Below are positions 38,859-50,760 of a stretch of DNA of 64,000 nt, piece after piece. The first letter of the stretch is position 1, and the number at the start of each line of letters is the position of its first letter. The notes beneath the pieces are model-generated. The model had not been told where the DNA came from. It worked only from the letters and a program-made list of their open reading frames with translations, and did not search any database. The stretch spans positions 5,667,501 to 5,731,500 of the forward strand of contig NC_092613.1 in the NCBI RefSeq assembly GCF_047663525.1, written 5' to 3'. This DNA is from Anas platyrhynchos (lineage: Eukaryota; Chordata; Aves; Anseriformes; Anatidae). Made by a program: the position numbers and the translations under genes.

Positions 38859-41800
38859 ATGGCCAAGTTCACTCTGCTTACCGGTAAGTCCTGCTTCCCA
38901 GCTCACTTCTTTACCTTCGTGACAAGTATTTGTGGCTCTCTTGGTGTACTGGGGGTTAGAAAAGAAGTTCTTTGGAATTCCAGTCTCTTTACTCTTCTTT
39001 CAAAGGAAAAGACATAGCAGCAACCTGCAGGACAGTCCAGTCCTGCTCAAGAGCTTTGTATTTCTGAAAACAAACACTAATCACTTTTTTTCTTTCTTCT
39101 CTTCCTCAAAGGTCTGGCCCTGCTGCTGAATGCCCAGATAGGTATGTGCTTTTTTTTCCCCAAAACAACTCACCAAATTCATTTCAGCATGGGCATACAC
39201 AGGCAGGTCAAGCAGAAAGCACAACAGAAATGCCAACAGCTTTCTTCCTTCTGGCAGCATCCCTTCTGCTTCTGCTCTTCCTTACCTGGCAGCAAAGAAG
39301 AAAGACACAGTTTGGGGAAGAGAGTCAGTGGCTATAACCACCCCAATTCATGATTTTCAGGGTACAAGTGAGGAAGAAAAAAAAATATTATTATTAAGGA
39401 CACAGTTCCCAGAATGATAACCAACCCTACCTCACTTTCTCCAGACTCCTCACCCTGGCAAGGAAGCATTGCCCAACCATTTCTGACGAGATCTGGTTAC
39501 AATAATCTGTTTTAAGTTCCTAGTTTTTCTGCAGTGCAGCCCAGACCTGCCCCATCTCCTCCGTGTCTCTGCAGGCACTGCCTATGTGCTGTCGTGCTAC
39601 TTCACCAACTGGGCCCAGTACAGGCCCAGCCCGGGGCGCTTCACGGTTGACAACATCGACCCATGCCTGTGTGACCATCTGATCTACGCCTTCGCTGGGA
39701 TGTCCAACAATGAGATCACGACCATTGAATGGAATGATGAGACCCTCTACAGATCCTTCAACGGCCTGAAAAACCAGTACGTGACGTTCCCTGGGCTATA
39801 GCAGTGCAACCTGCAGGGCAAGGGGTGTCAAGAAGAGGCAGAGAGTCGGAAATAGCAATTCAACAGTGTTGTTTTGTACCAAAACATGTTCGTGTCCTTA
39901 TCTTTGCAGGAATGGAAATCTGAAGACCCTCCTGGCAATTGGAGGATGGAATTTTGGGACAGCCAAGTAAGTTCACACCACCTCTGTCCTACAAAGGCAA
40001 ACTGGAAAGCGAAGGCAGAAAGAGGCCCTGACCATCCCCAACTCTGCCCTCCTCTGCTCCCTAGGTTCTCCACAATGGTTTCCACTCCGGAGAACCGCCA
40101 GACCTTCATCAATTCCGTCATCAAATTCCTGCGCCAGTACCAGTTTGATGGGCTGGACCTCGACTGGGAGTACCCTGGCTCCAGGGGCAGCCCGGCTCAG
40201 GACAAGGGTCTCTTCACTGTCCTGGTGAAGGTAGGGGGACACAAAGGGGCTGCTCAAGGCTCTTGAGCAAACTCAAGAGCAAACTCCTCTGTGCTCTGCA
40301 CAGCTCGGTCCAGAGGAGCCCTGGGAGGCTCCGAGAGCCCACGCTGAGCCCTGTTCCTTGGCATCCCCCAGGAAATGCTGGCAGCCTTCGAGCAGGAAGC
40401 CAAGCAGGTTGGCAAGCCCCGTCTGATGATCACAGCTGCTGTTGCTGCAGGACTTTCCAACATCCAGTCTGGCTACGAGATCGCTGAGCTCGGCAAGTGA
40501 GTAGCAAGCCCCCAGGTACACCTTCTGTGACCTCCTTCAGGCCATTCCTTCCAGCGCTCTCCCTTCCAGCAGTTATGGGATGCTCTGACATTAGCTGGCA
40601 GAAACCAACCCCACTGCCTGCAGAGCCCCCACGCTTTATGCAGGAGGAGAGACTCGTCTCTACCTTTAGAAGGCTTGTCTCAAAGAGGCCTTGGAGAAAT
40701 GCTGATCTGCAGATAGTGGGGGCACAGCCAGGGATGCTGGGGGATCAGTTACGAGGACTAAAGGAACATCCAGGTCTGGGTGAGTGAGCTGGCCAGGGCA
40801 CAGACACATGCAATGGTCTCCACAGGTACCTGGACTACTTCCATGTGATGACTTATGACTTCTATAGCTCCTGGGATGGAAAGACTGGGGAGAACAGCCC
40901 GCTGTACAGTGATGGCAATGCCTACCTCAGTGTTGTAAGTACAGTTTGGGAGTGTGTCCCACAGATCACAGTGATCACACCACTGATGAGAACTTTTAAG
41001 AACTCACTGTCCTGCCTACAAAGCCTGGCACAGGCTTGAACTGTGATATTCTTGTATAGGATTACGCTATGAACTACTGGAAGAGCAATGGTGCCCCTGC
41101 TGAGAAGCTCCTTGTTGGATTCCCCACCTATGGACATAACTTCATCCTGCAGAACCCATCTAACACAGCTCTTGGGGCACCAACATCGGGACCTGGGCCT
41201 GCTGGACCTTACACAAAGGAGGCTGGGCTGCTGGCTTACTACGAGGTATGTGTGTTCCCTCACACCTAGGCACACCAGAACACAAACACCCTTCAAACTA
41301 CCTGGCAAGCAATTATTATCCTGTGGATCCATGGAATATTTCAATTGCCCTTTTTTGTAGGACGCCCGATAAATTCCCACTCTCTGCCCTTTTTTCCTAG
41401 ATCTGCACGTTCCTGGACTCTGGAGCCACCCAGGCTTGGGATGCCCCCCAGGACGTGCCCTATGCCTACAAGGGCAACGAATGGGTTGGCTACGACAACA
41501 TCAAGAGCTTCAACATCAAGGTACGGTGGGGATGTGGCTGTACTAATCACACTCCAGGAGCCCTTCTGCAACAGCAGCTCTTGGACTAATTGGGATTTCT
41601 CCCCCCACACTACACAGGCTGACTGGCTGAAGAAGAACAACTATGCAGGTGCTATGGTTTGGACCATTGATCTGGATGACTTCACTGGCTCTTTCTGCAA
41701 ACAGGGCAAATATCCCCTGATCACCACCCTGAAGAACGCTCTTGGCCTGCAAAGCAGCAGTGAGTAACTTGGGTACTGTGGGGTTTGTGGAAATTTTTTA

Positions 41801-41936
41801 AGCAACAAAAAGCTGGTGTGCTCAGAGCACTGTGGGACAATGAAAGGAGGGAAGGGAGAGAATACCAATAGAAATATAGTCCATTCGAAAAGGAAACCTC
41901 CTTCTTGCTTTCATTTCAGGCTGTACAGCTTATTAA
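38859..41936 (+). CDS. CHIA: Acidic chitinase copy 1, GH18 domain only (chitin-binding domain lost)
   Basis: Secreted family 18 chitinase that cleaves beta-1,4 bonds of chitin. Exons: 38859-38883, 39112-39141, 39575-39776, 39910-39966, 40065-40230, 40372-40496, 40826-40934, 41060-41245, 41401-41520, 41618-41759, 41920-41936. The frame stays open through ten exons, then the last exon gives SCTAY and TAA at 41934-41936, so the product has 392 residues against 476 in human CHIA. Residues 1-21 form a signal peptide ([14 protein letters not shown]). The catalytic motif DGLDLDWE (133-140) is intact, with Arg145, His208 and Tyr212-Asp213 present. Exon 7 is 15 bases shorter than in the other copies, removing five loop residues after SPLY, and DFHGSW is changed to DFYSSW. 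The chitin-binding exon is decayed (separate entry). It is probably catalytic but without its binding module. CHIA rather than CHIT1 by STPENRQTF and [11 protein letters not shown]. Confidence 0.92.
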
Positions 41937-42265
41937 AAGTCCAGTCCTCAATCCCTGCAGCTCCTAACAATAGAAGTTGAAATGGGTGTGTGAGTATGAG
42001 CTGCAGTAGCAATTCCAGTGGCTGTGGTGTGAGTGGCTTTTCTGCCAGTAAAGGCATCCAGACTTACCCAAGAAGAGCAGCTTGTACCAGTGTTTGAACA
42101 CCAAAAAAGTTATTTGCAAAATTTCTTGGCAGACCTTGTGACCTTGTACCATCTGTTCCTGCTGCAACTGGGCATGGAGACTCCAGGTTGAGCACAGCAG
42201 ACAGACCCCTCTGATCTAGTTCTGTGGAATAACAATGATTAAATAAAGAATTATGCGAAAGCAAC
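41937..42265 (+). pseudogene. CHIA: Decayed chitin-binding (CBM14) part of copy 1 last exon
   Basis: This sequence aligns with the last exon of copies 2 and 3 but is riddled with stops and indels. Recognisable relics are CAGCTCCTAACA (linker start), TTCCTGCTGCAACTGGGCAT (near the end, the Cys-Cys-Asn-Trp-Ala region) and the shared 3' UTR with GAATAACAATGATTAAATAAA. The Ser-Gly linker and four of the six CBM14 cysteines are unreadable. The exon acceptor at 41918-41919 is still good, so this becomes 3' UTR of copy 1 mRNA. Confidence 0.88.
42242..42247 (+). terminator. CHIA: Chitinase copy 1 poly(A) signal
   Basis: AATAAA in a context shared with copies 2 and 3, about 305 bases after the premature stop. 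It is preserved, which suggests the transcript can still be made. Confidence 0.8.
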
Positions 42266-42499
42266 AATCCATGCTGTACTGACTCATTTTGCTCTTCATA
42301 TTTTGATACTCCCTGACTCTCTCCCAATACATAAATCCATGATCAGGGAAGGGCCTGAATCCCCAAGCACCATTTGAAGAGCCCTAGGCAGGCGTTTCCC
42401 AGGGCTTTCTTGCCTTCCCAGCGGGGCAGTCAGTCAGAGGGGAAGAAAGCAAAAAGAGAGGGCAGGGCAGGGCAGGCTGTGCCATGAGGGAGTAAAAAA

Positions 42500-43010
42500 A
42501 GCTTTCTCCTGGAAAAGTCACCCTGCAAAGGAGCCGGCCTTCAGAGGTCCCCCAGCCCTATTGCTCTGGCCATGAGACAGCTGCAACAATTCCCCTCCTG
42601 CAGGAATGGGCACGTAGCAGCTCCCACAGAGTCCTGACATGTCCTTGAGCCCCGAAAGTGCACTGTATGGTCAGAGGCACAAGGAGCTTCATGCCTCAAA
42701 GCAAACCTCTTCTGTTGCTGAGGAACTTCCATGATGCAAATAGTGTCTTTAAAATGTCAGTAAGATGTTTCTGCTCTTAGATGCAGGGAAGGAGCCTCAG
42801 ATACTCCTGAAAACAAACCAAAGAGCAAAAAAGGCTATGCAACAGAAGCAAGAACAGCCTGCTGTTTCATACTGGGTCACTGGTCAGGAGAACATGCTTC
42901 AAAATAGCAGAGCAAGCTTTCATAGGCTGTTCACACCACAGACCCTTCTCGTTCACATGTGCCAGGGCTGCAGTTCACTCGTGCATGGCACTTTGCAGCC
43001 CACATCACTT
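42500..43010 (+). pseudogene. PIFO relic 1 (intron 2 - exon 3 - intron 3 fragment)
   Basis: Sequence from about 42,505 on aligns with the intact PIFO gene from about 57,597. Both share CTGGAAAAGTCACC, then GTAAGATGTTTCTGCT, then an exon 3 equivalent at about 42,786-42,888. That exon retains AGCCTCAGATACTC and AGCAAGAACAGCC but has TGA in place of the Trp codon (residue TGG in YSWGK), and the donor GTAAG is lost. Similarity continues into PIFO intron 3 (GCTTCAAAATAGCAGAGC region). Exons 1-2 and 4-6 are not found, and the stretch matching 56,800-57,570 is missing. It is a dead partial copy left by the tandem duplication. Confidence 0.78.
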
Positions 43011-44660
43011 CAGCTCCCCGTGAGAAGCAGAACTGAAACGCTGCAGCAGCCCTGTGGGACCTTCTGCCCGAGGGTACATCAGCCCCCGCTGCACTTCGGC
43101 ACGTTTGGCTTTCATTACAGCTCTCTCTGATGTGCAGACATGCAGAAAAGTACCTCAAAACCCTTCCATGCCCTGTGCACATCGGCTACACCAGCTTTTC
43201 GCCCTCACCTTCACTGGTCATGAGGTATTTTTTAAAAGCAGACTCTGGGAAGCAGAGAGAGAGCTGGAAAACCAGCTGAAAAAACTGAGCTGTCTGCCTG
43301 CAGGGAGAAAATTCAGAGCAGCAGCTGAAAGCAGGCAGAATTCTGCCCAAGACTTCATTGGCAATATCATGTAGCCTCCCACTTCCAAAAAATAAGTCCA
43401 GAATGCATTTTTACTAGCTCAACAGCATCTTTGCCTAGCAAAGGTGCCCTAAAGCAGCCCCACTTTGCATGGAAAGCCACGCAGGCCATGCCCTGCTGAC
43501 ACCACACGTGCCCAGCAAAATATTTCCATGGGCACAAACACCAGTATGGGCTGTCAGCTCCAACCTCTCCATATCAGGGGGTTGATACCCACACCTCTGT
43601 GTCCAGATAAGGGTTAGGACAGGGCATATTTATCTAAATCCACAGTGCCATTCCACTCACCTTTACTTTTCTCTCCCCACTTAAGCCTTCCCCACTGACC
43701 TGCCTAATCTCCCTGGCAAGGGCAGGTGGAACAAAACAACATCTCCAAGGCAGTGCCTCATGTGCACTGAGGTTGGCAATGCCAGGATGGATAAAATCTT
43801 CCCAGAATACAGCAGCCATTACAGAGTTTGTTGAGTCATTTATCAGATGCATCTCATAGCAGATGGATGCAAGACTGCAAGTGCCTTGCCCAACCCTGCA
43901 AACCTCTGGGCCTGAAAAGGGAAGAAAGAGTAAAGAACCTGGAGCTGAAGAGCTGGATGGAGACACCTGGACATCGTTCAGGTGGAGAAAGCATGAAAAT
44001 CCTTCTCTTCTCCATCATTCAACAGAAAAGAGTCCAGGCAGTTGAAGGGCAGACAGACTTAATCCTAGCATGGTCACAGAATGACCATAATGACAATTGT
44101 CATTAGTGTATGAACTGAAACTAAAGCAGAAACAATCCAGATTTCTGGATCTCTCTGGAACCCAACACTTCAGCTACAGGAATAATATGCAAAATCTCTG
44201 TCTGAATGCTCTACACTTTTACTGTGACTGCAAAGTGCCTCTGGCAGGGACCAATTCTGCCCTTCCTCAAGGCCTGCTACCAGGAACCACTGGCATGTTA
44301 CATTTCTTAAGGCGGAGAAAAGGCAGAAAAGTTCCTAAAGAACAATTCCAGGATTTGCCCACCTGATGTTTGTTACCACCATATGCAGACAAATTACCTT
44401 CTTTGATCCACCGGCAGGTGCTTACCTCTTCACACTGGAACACACTTCTGCAGATAAGAGACCTTCACCTGCAAGGCTCCAAAGGTCACTGAGGGTGCAA
44501 TATTACAAATCCATTTCTATTGAGTTTGTACTGTGCTACCTTATCAGCTCAGAAACATACTGGAAAAATAACCCTTGAGGATCATCGTTTTTTTAATTAT
44601 CCACCATATCTCATCCAGTGCAAGCAAAAAAACCTGGCGGGTTGCTCTAATGCATGTTAA
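43010..44660. other. Spacer between chitinase copies 1 and 2
   Basis: No gene recognised. A block at about 43,565-43,740 (GGGTTAGGACAGGGCATATT onward) matches the spacer after copy 2 at about 50,850-50,965, confirming that both belong to equivalent positions of the repeat unit. The stretch from about 43,800 to 44,650 has no counterpart I can see in the shorter spacer after copy 2. Confidence 0.65.
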
Positions 44661-45229
44661 TCTGCAGGTCAGTGGCTTCAGCACCAGCATGTGATAAGGA
44701 CAAGCCTGTGGGTGTTTTCAAGTCTCCTGTTCCACCAAGTCTGGATGACTGCCTGGAAATTCACCTTCACATCATCTTAACGGGAATTATGTAATGTCTC
44801 GGGGCAGAGAAAACAGCCAATGACTGCTGACAAGCTCATGCAGAATGTAAGAGATTCTGGCAATTTCACCTCAAGGAGCTCCACAGAAAGCCAAGGCAAG
44901 GCTTCTCACCTGCCCTTGCTCACCTGCCCACACCAACGGGCCCAGCAGCAAGTGGGACAAGTGCTCAGCAGAGGCTGACTTGGTTTGTTTTACTGCTGGG
45001 ACACCATGAAGCCCACCCCACTTCCCTGCACTGACAGCAAGCTTAAGTGGTGTGGACAAGAGACAACACAGACCACAAGGCCTGCTGCATCCGACTGATA
45101 GCTTGCTACACCAAGTGAGCCCCATCCCTGTGCCCCCAAAAAGCCCACGGCTGTGAGCTCAAACCCTGCTCAGCCCCAACTCGCTGAGTGCCCCAGCCAA
45201 GGAGACAAAACCCTTGCAAAACACCTTTG

Positions 45230-45601
45230 GTTTGGCACCGCCTGCTGCCTCCACACAGACACAATGACAACGCAAGGTTGAACACTTCAGACATCTATTC
45301 CTGCCTAGTCGCCAATATTGACTCAAAGCCTCTTGTTGCAAACACGATTTCGAAGAAGAAAAGCCATCTAATCTTGTTCTTCAACTCCTCTGGCAGCACC
45401 ACACAACGGGACAGCCTGATAATCTTGATATTTTCTGCTGGAGTGTTAAGGCCATTGTATTGGTATCATTTTCTGTGATACTTTTTTAACTTTATCAGCT
45501 TGTGTAATGGTTGGGCATCATTGTTGACAGAAGACTCATACGAAATTAGAGAAGTGTATAAAAGTGGGAAGCAGCCTGCCCTGGATCAGTTCTGGTCCAA
45601 G
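45230..45601 (+). promoter_or_regulatory. CHIA: Chitinase copy 2 promoter with TATA box
   Basis: TATAAAAG at 45557-45564, 38-45 bases before the ATG. The block is homologous to the promoters of copies 1 and 3 but carries its own changes: an extra CTCCACACAGACACA segment near 45,250, and a different stretch after the TGATAATC site. Confidence 0.8.
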
Positions 45602-48600
45602 ATGGCCAAGCTCACTCTGCTTACCGGTAAGTCCTGCTTCCCAGCTTACTTCTTTACCTTCGTGACAAGTATTTGTGGCTCTTGCTGTTATACTGGGGGT
45701 TAGAAAAGGGGTCCTTTAGAGTTAAAGATGTTGCATTCTCTTTTTTTTTTTTTTCTCAAAGAAAAATCAATACCATATTTTGGGGATTTTTAAATGCTTC
45801 GTTACTTCCAGCTTGATTTCTTCTCCTTTCTTAGATATGCATTTTTTTAATTTAATTGCTTTATTTAATCAAAACATGGTATTGGGCCAAAAAAAAAAAA
45901 AGGCAGTCCTGCTGTCGTCTTCTGTCATGCTAAGAGATAAGCTATTACTGTCTGTGTATGCCTGTTGGTTTCTGCTGTTTCAGCCATGCTCAGGGGCACC
46001 ACAACTCCTTAAATCACCTGTTGCCTAATCACAGCTGATCAAAGCAGCAGCATACTGAGCCATTAATGACCATAAGCTTTTCAGCATGTTTGCTTCCCTC
46101 AGAATGAATTTTGACCTGTGGCAGAGGAAATGTTGGGCTCACAAAGACCCTTATGAAGAGAAACAAAAAATGGCCAGAGTTAGAAGCAGTTTTAATGTCT
46201 GCATTGCTGTTTATCTATCTACCAAAGTATTTCTGCTAGTGAGGCATTACCTTGCTTCTCAAAGACTAATCCCACATTTCTTTCTTCAAAGGTCTGGCCC
46301 TCCTGCTGAACGCGCAGATAGGTATGTGCTCCCTACCCCAAAAAAAACCTCCCCAAACCCCTTTGCACCATCAGCATGTGCGTGTCCCAGGAGCAGGCTC
46401 ACCAGCTAACTCTTCTACAAGAGGGGGGGAGGAAGCAGAAGCTGGCAGCACACAGTGAGGGTGTCTTTGAGGACAAAAGCTTTATGAAGCATGGCACGCT
46501 CAGCCTAAAGGGCAAATATGCTGCTTGATTTCATGCAGTTTTCCCCTTAGCAGCCCCGTCCTGCTCAGGTTGAATGAAGCACGGGCACAGCCACCAGCTT
46601 GGGCTGGGCAGAAGTTTTCAGACGCAGGTTGAGCAGGCAGCAGCAGGCACCCAACGAGGCTTCCTCCCTCCGGGTACTTCACCAGAATCCACTTCTGCTT
46701 CTGCTGTGCCTTACTGGCATTAAAGGGGAAAAATCCAGTCTGGGGAGGAGACTTGGCAGCCACAACCACCCCAGTTCATCAGGTTCAGGGTGCAAGAGGC
46801 TCCAAGGAGGGCTCATACTGGAACAAAGGAGGAAGGAAAGAACTGCATTACAATCCATGGAGAGCCAGTTTCCAAACAAACAACCAGGCCCACTTCCCTG
46901 TCCTACTTCCCTCAACTCCTCAACCGACAAGGGAGCATTGCCCAATCTTTTTTGATCACATTTCACTTAAGTCATAATTTGCACATAAGAGCAGCCCCAG
47001 GAACTGATGCCCTTACTGTGTGTGCTGAGGGATGGTTACAGGGAATAATGCAGCCTCGTGCAGCTAGCTACCTGGCCAGCAGGCACAGGAGGCCACCTGC
47101 ATTGCCCACACACGTTCCCTCTCCTTGATCCCTGCCCCATGTCCTCTGTGTCTGCAGGCACTGCCTATGTGCTGTCATGCTACTTCACCAACTGGGCCCA
47201 GTACAGGCCCGGCCTGGGAAAGTACATGCCAGACAACATCGACCCATGCCTGTGTGACCATCTGATCTACGCCTTCGCTGGGATGTCCAACAATGAGATC
47301 ACAACCTATGAATGGAACGATGAGACCCTCTACAAATCCTTCAACGGCCTGAAAAACCAGTACGTGACGTTCCCTCTGTGATGGAAGTGCAACCTGTGGG
47401 GTGAAGGGTGCCGACATGAAGAGGCAGAGTCAAAAATAGCAATTCAACAGCGTTGTTTTGTACCAAAACATGTTTGTGTCCTTATCTTTGCAGGAATGAA
47501 AATCTGAAGACCCTCCTGGCAATCGGAGGATGGAATTTTGGGACAGCCAAGTAAGTTCACGCCACCTCCATCCCACAATGGCAAACTGTAAAGTGAGGGA
47601 GAGGGGGAAAGAGGCCCCGACCATCCCCAACCCTGCCCTCCTCTCCTCCCTAGGTTCTCTGCAATGGTTTCCACCCCGGAGAACCGCCAGACCTTCATCA
47701 ATTCCGTCATCAAATTCCTGCGCCAGTACCAGTTTGATGGGCTGGACCTTGACTGGGAGTACCCTGGCTCCAGGGGCAGCCCGGCTCAGGACAAGGGGCT
47801 CTTCACTGTCCTGGTGAAGGTAGGGGGACACAAAGGAGCTGCTCAAGGCTCTTGAGCAAACTCAAGAGCAAACTCCTCTGTGCTCTGCACAGCTCGGTCC
47901 AGAGGAGCCCTGGGAGGCTCCGAGAGCCCACGCTGAGCCCTGTTCCTTGGCATCCCCCAGGAAATGCTGGCTGCCTTCGAGCAGGAAGCCAAGCAGGTTG
48001 GCAAGCCTCGTCTGATGATCACGGCTGCTGTTGCTGCAGGACTTTCCAACATCCAGTCTGGCTACGAGATCGCTGAGCTCGGCAAGTGAGTAGCAAGCCC
48101 CCAGGTACACCTTCTGTGACTTAAGTGCTCTTCCAGCGATTAAGGGAAACTGTCATTAACTGTCAGGTACTTGGACTACTTCCATGTGATGACTTATGAC
48201 TTCCACGGTTCCTGGGATGGAAAGACTGGGGAGAACAGCCCGCTGTACGAAAGCCCTGTTGACACTGGTGAACTCATCTACTTCAACGTTGTAAGTACTC
48301 TTTGTGACTTTTTGCCACAGATCACTGATAAGAATTTTAAGAATCGACCCTCCAACCTACAAATCCTGGCACAGGCTTGAACTGTGATGCTTTTTTTACA
48401 GGATTACGCTATGAACTACTGGAAGAACAACGGTGCCCCTGCTGAGAAGCTCCTGGTTGGATTCCCCACCTACGGACATAACTTCATCCTGCAGAACCCA
48501 TCTGACACTGCTGTTGGGGCACCAGCATCAGGACCTGGGCCTGCTGGACCGTACACAAGGCAGGCTGGATTCTTGGCTTACTACGAGGTATGTGTGTTCC

Positions 48601-49570
48601 CTCACACCTAGGCAGACCAGAACACAAACACCCTTCAAACTACCTGGCAAGGAATTATTAACCTGTGGATCCATTCCAATTGCCTTTTTTTGTAGGACAC
48701 ACGATAAATTACCATTCTCTGCCTTTTTTTTCCTAGATCTGCACGTTCCTGGACTCTGGAGCCACCCAGGCTTGGGATGCCCCCCAGGACGTGCCCTATG
48801 CCTACAAGGGCAACGAATGGGTTGGCTACGACAACATCAAGAGCTTCAACATCAAGGTACGGTGGGGATGTGGCTGTACTAATCACACTCCAGGAGCCCT
48901 TCTGCAACAGCAGCTCTTGGACTAATTGGGATTTCTGTCCATGTGCTATACAGATTGACTGGCTGAAGAAGAACAACTTTGGAGGTGCTATGGTTTGGGC
49001 TCTTGATATGGATGACTTCACTGGCACATTCTGCAAGCAGGGCAAATATCCCCTGATCACCACCCTGAAGAACGGTCTTGGTCAGCAAGGCAGCAGTGAG
49101 TAACTGGAGAAGTGTGGCCTTCTGGAAGGGGTCTCCATTAGCTCACAGCTGATGCAGGTCTTTAGCAGCCTTTATTTCCAGGGAATTGGGGGAAAAAAGG
49201 TTAAAGGCTGTTCTGCTGATACCACCCCAAAAGGGACTGTGGCAGAAGGGGAGTGCTGAGAGACCCGCAACACAAAGATAAGCCCTGTCCTGCTTTTATT
49301 TCAGGCTGCGTGCCCCCAGCTCAGCCCAATCCTCCCATCACTTCAGCTCCTAACACTGGAAGTGGAAGTGGCAGCGGCAGCGGGAGCTCGGGTGGCAATA
49401 CTGGTGGCACTGGTGGGAGCGGATTCTGTGCTGGCAAGGCCAACGGCATCTATGCAGATCCGACCAACAAGAGCAAGTTCTACACCTGCAACAACGGTGA
49501 AACCTACGAGCAGAGCTGCCAGGCCGGGCTGGTCTTTGATCCCAGCTGCTCCTGCTGCAACTGGGCATGA
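45602..49570 (+). CDS. CHIA: Acidic chitinase copy 2, full length (GH18 + CBM14)
   Basis: Canonical secreted acidic chitinase of 480 residues (human 476). Exons: 45602-45626, 46292-46321, 47158-47359, 47494-47550, 47654-47819, 47961-48085, 48167-48290, 48402-48587, 48737-48856, 48954-49095, 49305-49570. All junctions are GT-AG and the frame is open throughout. Signal peptide 1-21, then the GH18 barrel starting [16 protein letters not shown]. Catalytic DGLDLDWE is at 133-140, with Glu140 the proton donor. Arg145, His208, Met210-Tyr212-Asp213, His269 and Trp360 match human AMCase numbering exactly. A short Ser-Gly linker (about 411-432) joins the C-terminal CBM14 with its six cysteines (about 434-480, ending CCNWA). 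By the retained His residues it should be the acid-adapted digestive form. Intron 6 is only 81 bases against about 330 in the other two copies. Confidence 0.97.
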
Positions 49571-49634
49571 AGATTCCAGGTCGATCACAGCAGACAGACC
49601 CCTTGGGTCTAGTTCTGTGGAATAACAATGATTA

Positions 49635-49640
49635 AATAAA
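49635..49640 (+). terminator. CHIA: Chitinase copy 2 poly(A) signal
   Basis: AATAAA, with an overlapping ATTAAA just before it, 65 bases after the stop, in the context shared by all three copies. Confidence 0.85.
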
Positions 49641-49979
49641 ATGCTTTGCAAAAGAAACCATCCATGCTGTACTGACTCATTTTGCTCTTCATATTTTGAT
49701 GCTCCCTGACTCTCTACGATACATAAATCCATGATCAGGGAAGGGCCTGAATCCCCAAGCACCATTTGAAGAGCCCTAGGCAGGCATTTCCCCGGGCTTT
49801 CTTGCCTTCCCAGCGGGGCAGTCAGTCAGAGGGGAAGAAAGCAAAAAGAGAGGGCAGGGCAGGGCAGGCTGTGCCACGAGGGAGCACCCACAGAAAAGGG
49901 GCAGTAACACAGCCAGGAGCTCGCCTCTCCGACAGCCTTTGTGCAAAGCCTTTGCTGCTGTCTAGGAAAAAGCATTCTC

Positions 49980-50760
49980 CTCCTGGAAAAGTCACCCTGC
50001 AAAGGAGCCGGCCTTCAGAGGTCCCCCGGCCCTATTGCTCTGGCCTTGAGACGGCTGCAGCAATTCCCCTCCTGCAGGAATGGGGACGTAGCAGCTCCCA
50101 CAGAGCCCTGATGTGTCCTTGAGCCCTGAAAGTGCACTGTATGGTCAGAGGCACAAGGAGCCTCATGCCCATTGCAGCAGCCTAAGGCCTGAATCACAAA
50201 ATGATTCTTCTTCTCAACAAAAGTTTAATATAAATTGGCATCTTTTTAGAGAAGAGATTTGAGTTCTGCTGATCAAGAACTTCTGTGCTTCCCCTGCTGA
50301 AAATGTTCTTTAAAAAACATTTTAAAAACCTTGCTTACTCCTTGAAAGCAAATGACAAAGCAAGAAATGCTATGTGATGGGAGTAAGAGAACAGCATTTC
50401 TTCCCAGAGCCACAGGTAAGAATAGCAGACATAAAGGGGTCAGAGCCACAGCCCTTCACAGCTATTTCTTCTCACCTTCATTGGTCTTGAGATGTTTTAC
50501 AGAAACACACAGAAAAGAAGAGAGAGAGATGGAAAAACAGTCAGCCTTAGCAGATAAGCAAACAAACAAACTCAAACCACCCTTATTGTGGAAGGGCAGT
50601 CACAGATCTCCTTACACATAACCTAGTGGCTGCTGAATTCCTGCGCTGTGCCTGGACTCCAATGACTGATTGCATGAGCTCTGGCAGCATAGACATAAGC
50701 TGTACAGATTTGGCTGATGGATACATAGACATATTCAGGGTAAATTCCCATCAGAAAGTT
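49980..50760 (+). pseudogene. PIFO relic 2 (intron 2 - exon 3 - intron 3 fragment)
   Basis: The region opens with the CTGGAAAAGTCACC segment of PIFO intron 2. It then has an exon 3 relic at about 50,340-50,415 containing TATGTGATGGGAGTAAGA and CAGAGCCACAG followed by an intact GTAAGA donor. The first half of the exon is unrecognisable and the frame is shifted. Further on, 50,600-50,740 matches PIFO intron 3 at about 58,000-58,140 (ACAGATCTCCTTACACATA, CCTAGTGG, GAGCTCTGGCA). No other PIFO exon is seen. It is a second dead partial copy in the same position of its unit as relic 1, but with different damage. Confidence 0.75.

Larger units (their letters stand above)
38208..44894 (+). repeat. Tandem duplication unit 1 (chitinase copy 1 + PIFO relic)
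   Basis: The unit starts where the upstream block shared by all three chitinase genes begins (CGCCTGCCCTTGCTCCCCTG) and runs to the same point before copy 2. It contains promoter block, eleven exons, shared 3' flank and decayed PIFO sequence. ATG-to-ATG distance to copy 2 is 6743 bases. The boundary is taken from visual alignment of flanks and could shift, because the left flank shared by units 2 and 3 is missing before unit 1. Confidence 0.75.

Noticed and set aside
38522-38887. A 121-residue open frame upstream of chitinase copy 1, with related frames at 45,188-45,478 and 51,705-51,953
   Set aside because: The frames resemble each other only because the promoter block was duplicated. They overlap the TATA region, end differently in each copy and resemble no protein I know.
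38859-41936. Calling chitinase copy 1 a pseudogene outright
   Set aside because: Ten exons are open with good splice sites, catalytic residues, TATA box and poly(A) signal are intact. Only the chitin-binding exon is lost.
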